Positions 28,483 through 36,197 of a stretch of DNA of 64,000 nt are shown piece by piece. The translations under genes and the position numbers were made by a program. Every line of letters starts with the position of its first letter. The first letter of the stretch is position 1. Origin of the DNA: Rossellomorea sp. y25 (GTDB lineage Bacteria > Bacillota > Bacilli > Bacillales > Bacillaceae_B); NCBI RefSeq assembly GCF_038049935.1, contig NZ_CP145886.1, positions 3,953,001 through 4,017,000 on the forward strand, in the 5' to 3' direction. The notes under the pieces are model-generated. The model was not told the origin of the DNA. It did no database searches and worked only from the letters and a program-made list of their open reading frames with translations.

Positions 28483-29022
28483 TTATTCTTCTCTTTTCAA
28501 TCCGTAGATGGCATCTTCTCGCCAGCGTTCGGCAAGTTCGTCTTTGGTATAGATGATCCTCATGGGATTTCCACCGACGAATGCGCCTGCCGGGACATCT
28601 TTATGTACTAGAGTTCCTGCCGATACGATGGCTCCGTCGCCAATCTGAACACCCGGTAATATCGTGGTGTTGGCCCCGATCATCACTTCCGATCCGATTT
28701 CCACATCACCTAATCGGTATTCCTTGATCAGGTATTCGTGGGCGAGGATCGTCGTATTGTACCCGATGACCGTATTACGCCCGACCGATATTTTCTCCGG
28801 AAACATCACGTCAAGCATCACCATGAGGGCAAATGACGTATGTTCACCGATCTTCATCCTCAAAAACGTCTTATACAACCAGTTTTTCATCCCCAAAAAG
28901 GGTGTGTACCTTGCCAGTTGAATCACGATGAAATTTTTGACGACCTTCCCGAAAGGAACGGTTTTGTAAACATGCCAGAGAGAATTTGCTCCTTCTACAG
29001 GGTAGCGGGTCGTTCGTCTCAT
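28483..29022 (-). CDS. yvoF: Hexapeptide-repeat acetyltransferase YvoF
   Basis: The 179-residue protein shows left-handed beta-helix hexapeptides ([40 protein letters not shown]), as in maltose or galactoside acetyltransferases. The acceptor is unknown. Its start overlaps the ppaX stop by four bases. B. subtilis has the same order hprK-lgt-yvoD-ppaX-yvoF-hisZ, which supports the symbol. Confidence 0.9.
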   Translation of the reverse strand: MRRTTRYPVEGANSLWHVYKTVPFGKVVKNFIVIQLARYTPFLGMKNWLYKTFLRMKIGEHTSFALMVMLDVMFPEKISVGRNTVIGYNTTILAHEYLIKEYRLGDVEIGSEVMIGANTTILPGVQIGDGAIVSAGTLVHKDVPAGAFVGGNPMRIIYTKDELAERWREDAIYGLKREE

Positions 29023-29669
29023 GCAGTAGGAACTCCAACAATCGGTAATAAGTCTTTCATATTATCCAGCATGAAGTCCGGTTCGTAGAGAGCCAGATGC
29101 TCTCTTCCCTTTGCACTCCACGCGACACCTGCCGAAAGCACTCCTGCATTTTTCCCGGCTAAAATGTCGTGGTGATTGTCCCCGATCATGATTGCTTCTT
29201 CAGGCGAGGACCCCAATGTCACGAGAGCTTTCTCAATCGGTTCAGGATGAGGCTTCGCGTTCTCTACTTCGTCCAGGGTGATGATGACTTCAAAGAAGGG
29301 ACGAAGATTCATAAGGTCCAGCCCTTTTAAAACAACATCACGGACTTTCGTTGAGACAATCGCTAATTTATATCCATTTTCATAGAGGGCTTGAACGGTT
29401 TCATACACCCCTTCAAACTCAGTCACTAGTGCGTCATGATGCTCATGATTATAAGCACGGTAGTGGGCACACATCTCTTCCACACGATCGGGATCCAACC
29501 CTCCAAATGATTCTTCCAATGGTGGCCCCATAAAAGGATGAACGTCCTTTTCCCCGTACTGTCCTGGATAATAATGATTCAATGTGTGCAAAAAGGAAGA
29601 AATAATTAAATCATTGGTATTGATCAATGTTCCGTCTAGGTCAAATAATATTGTTGTAATCCTGCTCAT
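29019..29669 (-). CDS. ppaX: Pyrophosphatase PpaX (HAD family)
   Basis: PpaX hydrolyses the pyrophosphate released when HprK dephosphorylates HPr-Ser-P. The HAD motifs are [12 protein letters not shown] (nucleophile Asp), VSTKVRD and [17 protein letters not shown] start at the ATG at 29669, which has AAGGAGAG upstream; this start lies inside the end of yvoD, giving a 29-base overlap. Clustering with hprK and lgt matches B. subtilis. Confidence 0.93.
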   Translation of the reverse strand: MSRITTILFDLDGTLINTNDLIISSFLHTLNHYYPGQYGEKDVHPFMGPPLEESFGGLDPDRVEEMCAHYRAYNHEHHDALVTEFEGVYETVQALYENGYKLAIVSTKVRDVVLKGLDLMNLRPFFEVIITLDEVENAKPHPEPIEKALVTLGSSPEEAIMIGDNHHDILAGKNAGVLSAGVAWSAKGREHLALYEPDFMLDNMKDLLPIVGVPTA

Positions 29670-30606
29670 AATGTCTCTCCTTTTCTTTCTTTGCATCTAC
29701 CCTGTTCCAAATGTAGGAAACCGCCATCGTTAACAAAATCGCAGTGACCAGCCTGATGATCAGAAGGGGCAGGACAGGGATCCCGAGTGGGATAAAGATT
29801 AACGTATCCTCCACCACTGCGTGACATGAGACTAAAAAGATGAAGGCAATCGTGACATCCTTCTTACTCACGCCATCTTCTTTTACTGCCTGAATCATGA
29901 CTCCTGCTCCATATGCCAGCCCGATGACGAGTCCCGCTACCATCGTGGATGAAGTATTTGCATTCATGCCAAGTGCCCGGGTGGCAGGGGACATCCAGCG
30001 TGAAAAAACATCCATCCATTTCAAATCTTTCATCACTTGAATAATCATCATAAGAGGAATGACGATAAGAGCTAATTGCAGGACACCAAACCCTGCTTTC
30101 TCAATTCCCAGGAGAATGATTTCTCCCCATCCATCCGGCTCGGCTTGCTGAGGAGGCATCATTCCGTACTTGGCGATATCAGTTCCACCTTTCCAAACAA
30201 GGTTGATCACAACAGCAGACAGCAGAGCCAATCCGATCCTTACCGCCACAATCAGCCAGATCTTCACGCCCACTTTTGCAGCTACCGTTGATTCAATGAA
30301 CAAATTATGAGAGAAGGAGAGCATCACCGCAATGATGAATACTTCTTTTACCGTTAAATCAAGGGATAGGATTCCCCCGATACCTGCATACAAGTTAAGG
30401 AAATTCCCTAATACAAGAGGAATGGCCGCATCACCTGAAAGACCGAGGAGCTTCATAAAAGGAGAGATTTTCTCCATGACCCACGGAAGGACAGGCGTGT
30501 ATTGAAGCAAAAACACAATCAGCGTGATTGGAAAGATGACCTTCCCTAATGACCAAGTGGTTTTCAATCCTACGAGGCCGCCATTTTTCAATGATGACAT
30601 CCACAT
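29641..30606 (-). CDS. yvoD: Nucleoside-recognition (gate) domain membrane protein YvoD
   Basis: The 321-residue polytopic membrane protein has around eight hydrophobic spans and two gate-like halves ([35 protein letters not shown]). Gate-domain proteins include nucleoside transporters and spore maturation proteins, but this subfamily has no defined substrate. It lies between lgt (19-base gap) and ppaX (overlap). Confidence 0.85.
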   Translation of the reverse strand: MWMSSLKNGGLVGLKTTWSLGKVIFPITLIVFLLQYTPVLPWVMEKISPFMKLLGLSGDAAIPLVLGNFLNLYAGIGGILSLDLTVKEVFIIAVMLSFSHNLFIESTVAAKVGVKIWLIVAVRIGLALLSAVVINLVWKGGTDIAKYGMMPPQQAEPDGWGEIILLGIEKAGFGVLQLALIVIPLMMIIQVMKDLKWMDVFSRWMSPATRALGMNANTSSTMVAGLVIGLAYGAGVMIQAVKEDGVSKKDVTIAFIFLVSCHAVVEDTLIFIPLGIPVLPLLIIRLVTAILLTMAVSYIWNRVDAKKEKERHYEQDYNNII

Positions 30607-30625
30607 TCTCCCTACTCCCCTTTTG

Positions 30626-31462
30626 TTAAGCGTTTACGCTATCCGTTTTCTCATCGTATGCCTTTTTCGCAAGGCCTGCTTTTCTTCTGTAAAAGAACAA
30701 TACAAGAGATCCAATAATAAGAACAATGGATATCACTTGAGCAAAGCGTAAAGGTCCCAGCATCAGACTATCCGTTCTCAATCCCTCGACAAAGAATCGC
30801 CCGATGGAGTACCAAACCACATACGTAAGGAAAAGTTCCCCACGACGGAGGCTGCTTGCTTTCCTTCTCATGACAAGAAGTAGGATCAGGCCTGCGAAAC
30901 TCCAAAGAGACTCATATAAGAATGTAGGATGATAATATGCTCCATTAATGTACATTTGATTGATAATGAAATCAGGCAGCATCAGGTTTTCAAGAAACGC
31001 ACGGGACACTTCTCCACCATGAGCCTCCTGGTTAACAAAATTGCCCCAGCGTCCGATTGCCTGACCTAAAATAATACTCGGTGCCGCAATATCAACAAGC
31101 TTCCAGAATGGCAGCCCCTTTATTTTGGCAAAAACAATGGTGGTAAGAACCGATCCGATCAATGCGCCATGAATGGCGATTCCACCATTCCACACTTTAA
31201 TGATATCCCCGGGGTGATCGGCATAATAATCATTCCATTCAAAGATGACATAATAAGCACGTGCACAAATGATAGCGATAGGAATTGCCCAAACGAGCAA
31301 ATCGATGAATGTATCGGGATGAAGACCCAATCTTTTGCTCTCACGAATGACTAAATAGAGTCCTAATGCGATCCCAAGCCCGATAATGACACCGTACCAG
31401 TGTACTTGGATCGGCCCAAGAGAAATGGCAATGGGATCGATTGGCGTAATGTTCTCGTTCAT
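30626..31462 (-). CDS. lgt: Prolipoprotein diacylglyceryl transferase
   Basis: Lgt moves diacylglycerol from phosphatidylglycerol to the lipobox Cys of prolipoproteins. The 278-residue membrane protein begins with [19 protein letters not shown] and contains the signature [18 protein letters not shown] and an essential Arg-rich periplasmic face. At least one substrate lies in the window (lipoprotein at 52.7 kb). It follows hprK as in B. subtilis. Confidence 0.97.
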   Translation of the reverse strand: MNENITPIDPIAISLGPIQVHWYGVIIGLGIALGLYLVIRESKRLGLHPDTFIDLLVWAIPIAIICARAYYVIFEWNDYYADHPGDIIKVWNGGIAIHGALIGSVLTTIVFAKIKGLPFWKLVDIAAPSIILGQAIGRWGNFVNQEAHGGEVSRAFLENLMLPDFIINQMYINGAYYHPTFLYESLWSFAGLILLLVMRRKASSLRRGELFLTYVVWYSIGRFFVEGLRTDSLMLGPLRFAQVISIVLIIGSLVLFFYRRKAGLAKKAYDEKTDSVNA

Positions 31463-31526
31463 TTTGTCTCTCCTTTATTAATTAGATAGCATGTGATTGA
31501 TAACATCTTTACGTTTTATGTAAGGA

Positions 31527-32462
31527 TCAGATATCTTCATTCTCTCCATCTTCAATCACATCAGACAGACGGCTTGTAAATTGCTCTGCTGCATTTACAC
31601 CCATACGTTTCAGACGGAAGTTCATGGCAGCGACTTCAATGATAACCGCAAGATTTCGTCCAGGACGAACAGGTACGGTTAGTTTGGTAATATCTGTATC
31701 GATGATTCTCATTTTTTCTTCATCCAGACCAAGTCGGTCGTACTGCTTCGCTTTATCCCATAGCTCGAGATTAATACAAAGTGTGATGCGCTTATAATTG
31801 CGCACAGCTCCTGCTCCGAATAACGTCATCACATTGATGATGCCCAAGCCGCGGATTTCCAACAGATGTTCAATTAACTCAGGAGAGCTGCCGATTAACG
31901 TATCCATGTCTTCTTGACGGATTTCTACGCAATCATCTGCTACAAGCCGGTGTCCTCTCTTCACAAGTTCCAGAGCTGTTTCACTTTTACCAACACCGCT
32001 TTTTCCGGTGATCAATACTCCGACTCCATAGATATCCACCAATACACCGTGGATGGCCGTTGTAGGAGCAAGCTTACTTTCCAAATAATTTGTGAGCCTC
32101 GAAGAGAATCGTGTTGTTTTCATTGAAGAACGCATGACAGGAACATCATATCGATTCGATGCCTCCACTAGCTCAGGCGGGATTTCCAGGTCTCTGGAGA
32201 TGATGATACCAGGCGTGATATCTGTACAAAGAGCTTCCATTCGGCGCTTACGTTCTGTATCATCCAGCAAATCCAGGAAAGATAACTCGGTTTTTCCCAA
32301 TAATTGGATACGCTCTGCGGGATAGTAGTTGAAATAACCGGCCATCTCTAATCCCGGACGGGAAATATCACTTGTTGTGATCGGTCTATGTAAACCTTCT
32401 TCTCCACCGACAAGCTCTAATTTAAACTTATCGACGATATCTTTAGTGCGAACTTTTGCCAC
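31527..32462 (-). CDS. hprK: HPr kinase/phosphorylase
   Basis: HprK phosphorylates HPr and Crh on Ser46 when glycolytic intermediates are abundant and reverses this with phosphate. The Walker [13 protein letters not shown] and the signature [13 protein letters not shown] are intact. I start at the GTG at 32462 (MAKVRTKDI), six bases after AAGGAGGA, giving 311 residues as in B. subtilis. A longer reading would start inside the ribosome site. It heads the hprK-lgt-yvoD-ppaX-yvoF operon. Confidence 0.97.
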   Translation of the reverse strand: MAKVRTKDIVDKFKLELVGGEEGLHRPITTSDISRPGLEMAGYFNYYPAERIQLLGKTELSFLDLLDDTERKRRMEALCTDITPGIIISRDLEIPPELVEASNRYDVPVMRSSMKTTRFSSRLTNYLESKLAPTTAIHGVLVDIYGVGVLITGKSGVGKSETALELVKRGHRLVADDCVEIRQEDMDTLIGSSPELIEHLLEIRGLGIINVMTLFGAGAVRNYKRITLCINLELWDKAKQYDRLGLDEEKMRIIDTDITKLTVPVRPGRNLAVIIEVAAMNFRLKRMGVNAAEQFTSRLSDVIEDGENEDI

Positions 32463-32632
32463 TAATAGCTCCTCCTTCACGTTACACTCGCCTCATATTT
32501 ATAAACGTTTCGTACTCTAACCTATTTTAGCAATTATAGAGAAAAGCGCAAGGCAGCTTACTTGTGACAAGGGGAAGGATGCGTATTTCCTCTTCTCGGT
32601 TCAGCTATATGCCTGCTCCTTCCTGAAATTTG

Positions 32633-32646
32633 AAGGTCCGTCCCTT
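32633..32646. repeat. Single REP-like half site
   Basis: AAGGTCCGTCCCTT matches one arm of the palindromes in the his operon. No partner arm is nearby, so it may be a decayed copy. Confidence 0.55.
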
Positions 32647-32719
32647 TTCAGCGGTACCCTTGAAACGACTTTTTACATATATGAGAGGTGAGAAGTTCGT
32701 TTAAGGGAGGATGATGAGG

Positions 32720-33394
32720 TTGAAGATTATGTTGGATGCCGGGCATGGTTATGAGACTCCGGGGAAGAGGACACCGGATGGAATGAGAGAGTATGAATTT
32801 AACAGGGATGTCGCAGCATTTTGCAGAAATGAGTTGGCAAAATATGATGTGGAAGTTTACTATTCTCACTCAGATTCAAAGGATATCCCCTTACAATTGA
32901 GAACGGATCGAGCAAACAACCTAAAGGTGGATGTATTTGTATCGATTCACGCAAATGCGTTTGGTTCAGGAGGCTGGAACGATGCATCGGGCATTGAAAC
33001 GTATGCCTACATTACACAGCCTTCCAAAAGTACTGCCTTGGCAAGAGAGATTCAATCTCACTTGGTCGCCTCTACCCAAAGACGGGATCGCGGTGTAAAG
33101 TTTGCCAACTTTCATGTACTAAGGGAAACGGACATGCCCTCTGTTTTAATTGAATGCGGGTTTATGACAAACCGTGAAGAAGCAGCCCTGTTAAGAACCA
33201 GAACCTACCGTCAAATATGTGGAAAAGCCATCGCCAAAGCCCTTGTTGCCTTCTACCAATTGAAGTCTAAAGAGCACACCTCCCTTTACAAAGTTCAGTT
33301 AGGAGCATTTTCAAACGAAGAAAATGCCCTTCAACTGGCAAACCATCTAAAAAAAGCAGGATTCGCTCCTTATATTTATATAGAATCAAAGTAA
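32720..33394 (+). CDS. N-acetylmuramoyl-L-alanine amidase (Amidase_3) with C-terminal SPOR domain, no signal peptide
   Basis: The catalytic domain (about 1-185) has the zinc ligands of Amidase_3: His in LDAGHG, Glu in MREYEF, His in SIHANAF and the catalytic Glu in VLIECGFMTN. Residues about 190-224 (LYKVQLGAFSNEENALQLAN) form a short SPOR peptidoglycan-binding domain. There is no signal peptide, as in CwlC-type mother-cell lysins released at the end of sporulation. I prefer the TTG at 32720, nine bases after AAGGGAGG; ATGs at 32711 and 32714 lie too close to it. It sits as a lone plus-strand gene between hprK and yvlD. Confidence 0.85.
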   Translation: MKIMLDAGHGYETPGKRTPDGMREYEFNRDVAAFCRNELAKYDVEVYYSHSDSKDIPLQLRTDRANNLKVDVFVSIHANAFGSGGWNDASGIETYAYITQPSKSTALAREIQSHLVASTQRRDRGVKFANFHVLRETDMPSVLIECGFMTNREEAALLRTRTYRQICGKAIAKALVAFYQLKSKEHTSLYKVQLGAFSNEENALQLANHLKKAGFAPYIYIESK

Positions 33395-33480
33395 CAGAAC
33401 GGTGACCTGTGCTACGCACCATTAAATGCTTCGATGACATACGTAAAGTGTTTGTGAGCTTGCTTTTGTTCATTACGAAA

Positions 33481-33520
33481 AAAGACCCTGTCTCATGGCC
33501 CGAGACAGGGTCTTTTCTTT
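33481..33520. terminator. Bidirectional terminator between amidase and yvlD
   Basis: AAAGACCCTGTCTC (33481-33494) pairs with 33502-33515 and T-rich tails follow on both strands. It ends the yvl operon and probably the convergent amidase gene. Confidence 0.85.
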
Positions 33521-33521
33521 A

Positions 33522-33878
33522 TTACTTCTCTTTCATAGGTTCAAGGACCGTTTTTTGAATCACCAGATTGGCAAGAGACAAAATGATCGATGCCAGAAAA
33601 GCCATGCCAAAGCCGGATATCTCAAAGCCGCTTCCCATCAAACCATCTGTCAGGAGTAACGTGATGGCATTAATGACGAAGAGAAACAGTCCCAGTGACA
33701 AAATCGTAACCGGCAAAGTCAGGATGATCAAAATGGGCTTCACAAGAACATTCAGGATCGACAGGATAAAGCTCGCTCCTATAGCAGCGCCTATGCCGGA
33801 CACTTCGAACCCCTCGAAAAAACCTGCTAATGCAATAAAGATTACTGCATTGATTAAAATTCCTATAATCCATCTCAT
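33522..33878 (-). CDS. yvlD: Small four-helix membrane protein YvlD (phage-holin-like family)
   Basis: The 118-residue protein has four hydrophobic helices (for example IGILINAVIFIALAGFFEGF, GLFLFVINAITLLL). Despite the family name, it is a chromosomal envelope protein and no phage genes surround it. Its start codon overlaps the yvlC stop by one base. It closes the SigW-type yvlABCD operon. Confidence 0.88.
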   Translation of the reverse strand: MRWIIGILINAVIFIALAGFFEGFEVSGIGAAIGASFILSILNVLVKPILIILTLPVTILSLGLFLFVINAITLLLTDGLMGSGFEISGFGMAFLASIILSLANLVIQKTVLEPMKEK

Positions 33879-34081
33879 TATCTGATGGCTTCCTCCTCAT
33901 GTGGCAGCACGAAGGCTAATAAAGCGTATACGACGACCAGAGGAAAGAATCCCGTCGGAATGAGAAGGATGATGAAAATCACCCTTAGAATCGTAGCATC
34001 GATTCCCACATAACGGGACAATCCCCCAATCACCCCAGAAAGCTTTCTGTTTGACCTTGATCGTGCTAATTGTTTTTTCAT
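33878..34081 (-). CDS. yvlC: PspC-domain protein YvlC
   Basis: The 67-residue protein is a stand-alone PspC domain: a basic N-terminus (SRSNRKLSGVIGGLSRY) and a membrane helix pair (VIFIILLIPTGFFPLVVVYA). PspC proteins sense or buffer membrane stress. In B. subtilis yvlC belongs to the SigW envelope-stress operon, in agreement with the promoter seen upstream. Confidence 0.92.
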   Translation of the reverse strand: MKKQLARSRSNRKLSGVIGGLSRYVGIDATILRVIFIILLIPTGFFPLVVVYALLAFVLPHEEEAIR

Positions 34082-34102
34082 CTTTATTCCTTCTTTCTCA
34101 TC

Positions 34103-35230
34103 TTATGCGTTGTCCTTATTAACATTCTTCTGTTCATGCTTTTTTATGAGGACAGATCCTGCTTTTGTTTCTGCAAAAAGATGAAGCTTATCTAACGAGT
34201 TGGTTTTGCGACTGAAACGAATCGACTTTTGGACCACTTCGTTTTTTTCTTCTAGTACATCAATACCCTGCAACTCAAGCTTAAAACTACCGAAGTTTGA
34301 TTTTGCCTCCCCGGAAATGTTGATGTTCTCAGGTACGAGTAAATCGATGTTACCCGTTACCGTCTTTGCGTGGAGTGTATCCGCTTTTTCCCCCGTTAAG
34401 GCACAAACGATGTTTCCATTGAGGGACTGCACATCTGAATAAGAGATGTCTCCTTCAACATGCACCTTGCCGTTAATGGATTCCGCTTCAATATGGTCTG
34501 CTTTCGCATTCATGATGGAAATCGCACCATTGGAGGTTTCGACCTCGGCTTTCTTCGTCGTCAGATGGTCGATATGAATCTTCCCATTCGCCGCCTTGGC
34601 ACGAAGATCCTGGACCTCTAAATTCTCGGCTTTTAAACCTCCATTGAATAAACGGACAGAAACCCTCTTATATTGATGCTTTGGAATGTATAGCTTAGAA
34701 TCCACTTTCATCCACTTTAATTGCGTCGAGTAATACAGCGTATCCCCGTCGACGGCAAAGGATGTATTCTCCATGAACTGCTTTCTCGCCTCTTCGTGAT
34801 TTTCCGTACGAAAAACCTTGGCCTCGCATTCCACACGGACTTCCTCACCGTCCCACGGAATAAGCTCAACCTTCCCATTGGCCACATCTATATCAATTTT
34901 CTCAAAATGAGTATTGGGCTGCTGGTAAACATGAGATAATTCAACCGATTGATTCCATTGAAAGTCGAAGTCGAAATTTTTGATTTTGTTTAACGCCGAA
35001 TTCATGAAATCAAGGAGCTTATCTTTCGGATTCCCCGAATGGGACGAGTGATCTTTTTCACCCTTTTTCTCATCTTGAAAGATGGATACAAACTCATCAA
35101 GGAAATCCTTCTCTTTTGCCTTAGATGTATTCGGCTTTTGATCAAGTGCTTCCAATAACGCCACTGCTTCCTGTGCCGAAATCGTCCCATTTTCCAACAT
35201 ATCCAAAATGCGTTTCCGTTCTTCATTCAT
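34103..35230 (-). CDS. yvlB: DUF4097 adhesin-like protein YvlB
   Basis: The 375-residue protein begins with a short helical module that resembles a SHOCT-like domain (ERKRILDMLENGTISAQEAV). From about 110 on come beta-rich DUF4097 repeats (for example LKAENLEVQDLRAKAANGKI, ADHIEAESINGKVHVEG). LiaG is a relative. Such repeats are predicted right-handed beta helices with unknown ligands. It shares an operon with yvlA, yvlC and yvlD. Confidence 0.87.
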   Translation of the reverse strand: MNEERKRILDMLENGTISAQEAVALLEALDQKPNTSKAKEKDFLDEFVSIFQDEKKGEKDHSSHSGNPKDKLLDFMNSALNKIKNFDFDFQWNQSVELSHVYQQPNTHFEKIDIDVANGKVELIPWDGEEVRVECEAKVFRTENHEEARKQFMENTSFAVDGDTLYYSTQLKWMKVDSKLYIPKHQYKRVSVRLFNGGLKAENLEVQDLRAKAANGKIHIDHLTTKKAEVETSNGAISIMNAKADHIEAESINGKVHVEGDISYSDVQSLNGNIVCALTGEKADTLHAKTVTGNIDLLVPENINISGEAKSNFGSFKLELQGIDVLEEKNEVVQKSIRFSRKTNSLDKLHLFAETKAGSVLIKKHEQKNVNKDNA

Positions 35231-35252
35231 ATTCTTTCATCCCCTTTATTGA

Positions 35253-35567
35253 TTATAAAAGTACTTTGATGCCCTTATACACGTTCCAAATGACTACGAC
35301 AACACTAAGTAATATGGCTAAACCGATCATGATGACGGTGAATATCGGCAATCCCGCACCACTGGCGAAAACCCCCATATCCAAAAACAAGCCTGCAATG
35401 ACAAGGGGAACCGCAACGACCGGTAATAAGTGAGATAAAAAGGCTGCTTTTGCGTCCTTTTTCACATAAGGATTATCTGATACAAAATAAACGATCAGCG
35501 GAAAAAGGAAGCCTGCAAAAAATATACTGAAATAGCACAGGGCGGATAATACCTTATTGGTCTCCAT
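35253..35567 (-). CDS. yvlA: DUF4870-type membrane protein, yvlA position
   Basis: The protein of about 104 residues has three or four membrane spans (ALCYFSIFFAGFLFPLIVYF, LLPVVAVPLVIAGLFLDMGV, IFTVIMIGLAILLSVVVVIW) and the DNPYVKKDAKAAFLSH loop common in DUF4870. I start at the ATG at 35567 because the first two ATGs overlap the AGAGGAG ribosome site. It is the first gene of the operon and corresponds to yvlA by place; sequence identity with yvlA is not certain. Confidence 0.75.
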   Translation of the reverse strand: METNKVLSALCYFSIFFAGFLFPLIVYFVSDNPYVKKDAKAAFLSHLLPVVAVPLVIAGLFLDMGVFASGAGLPIFTVIMIGLAILLSVVVVIWNVYKGIKVLL

Positions 35568-35592
35568 CTTCATCATCTCCTCTACTACTATT

Positions 35593-35618
35593 TACGATAC
35601 GTGAAGCAAAAGGTTTCA
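35593..35618 (-). promoter_or_regulatory. SigW-type promoter of yvlABCD
   Basis: On the minus strand TGAAAC (35618-35613), a 16-base spacer and CGTA (35596-35593) match the extracytoplasmic-function SigW consensus. The leader is about 20 bases. This agrees with SigW control of yvlABCD in B. subtilis. Confidence 0.85.
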
Positions 35619-35837
35619 ATGCATTTGTTTGTAATCTTATTTTCACATAGTGGGAATGTTCTTCACTCCAACTTGAGGCTGATTTTAGGTAGGTATGGAG
35701 GTGTGGTTTGGGTTGGTGGATGGAGATGGTAATGGTGTAGTGTTTTAGTTAAAAAGAGGCTGGGACAAAACTAAAAAACCACGATATAAAAATGAACAAT
35801 AGTGGTGGAGGTTCTTTATACCGCTAATGATTTCCGT

Positions 35838-36057
35838 GCAAGACTACGCTTTCCGCGGGTAGCCCGTGAGCCTCCTCGGCAAGCCTGCGGGAAGAAAAGC
35901 GGAGGGGCTTTGTTCAGAGGCGGGTGGCATAAGGCGAAGCGGCCACGAAGGCGTTCTTTGCCTTCTTGGACGATTTGACTTATGACATGTGCCTCTAAGC
36001 CCCGGAGCTGGACGGGTCTCACATAAGCTACTTTTCCCGCAGGAGTCTTCGTCTTGC
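35838..36057. repeat. Family A repeat, copy 2, interrupted
   Basis: The two halves (35838-35891 and 36014-36057) together recreate the layout of copy 1, in reverse orientation. Outer arms GCAAGAC and GTCTTGC and inner arms GTGAG and CTCAC pair. TTTCCGCGGG, GCCTCCTCGG and CCCGCAGGAGTC are shared landmarks. Confidence 0.7.
35892..36013. repeat. Family B repeat, copy 1 (nested inside family A)
   Basis: This block of about 122 bases begins AAGAAAAGCGGAGG and ends CCCCGGAGCTGGAC. Its landmarks (GGCATAAGGCGAA, CTTTGCCTTCTTGG, TTTGACTTATGAC) recur at 50137-50252. The flanking GCGGG and ACGGG suggest a possible 4-base CGGG target duplication. Confidence 0.7.
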
Positions 36058-36116
36058 ACTCCAATCAACCGCTGGAAACAGCTAAAATCAAATGTACCGA
36101 AATTAAATAATAAACC

Positions 36117-36152
36117 CGAACAAATCTGCCTACTAGGAAGCAGATTTGTTCG
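36117..36152. terminator. Hairpin, possible uvrA terminator
   Basis: CGAACAAATCTGC (36117-36129) pairs perfectly with 36140-36152 around a 10-base loop. On the minus strand GGTTTATTATTTAATT follows, and on the plus strand AGTTTTAC. It may end transcription from uvrA, although it lies inside the repeat composite. Confidence 0.5.
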
Positions 36153-36197
36153 AGTTTTACTTAGACTAAAACACTTTTGTCCCAGCCTCTTTAGTCA

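Larger units (their letters stand above)
35753..36192. mobile_element. Repeat composite bounded by 18-bp perfect terminal inverted repeats (MITE-like)
   Basis: AAAGAGGCTGGGACAAAA at 35753-35770 is repeated exactly in inverted orientation at 36175-36192. Between them are a family A repeat (35838-36057) that is itself split by a family B repeat, and a perfect 13-bp hairpin (36117-36152). No transposase frame is present, so if mobile it would be non-autonomous. The right end is five bases past the uvrA stop. The region fills the uvrA-yvlA spacer; no gene is supported here. Confidence 0.65.

Noticed and set aside
33522..34081. Prophage remnant because of a holin-like protein
   Set aside because: YvlD is a chromosomal member of a conserved SigW operon; no phage structural, integrase or attachment sequences are near.
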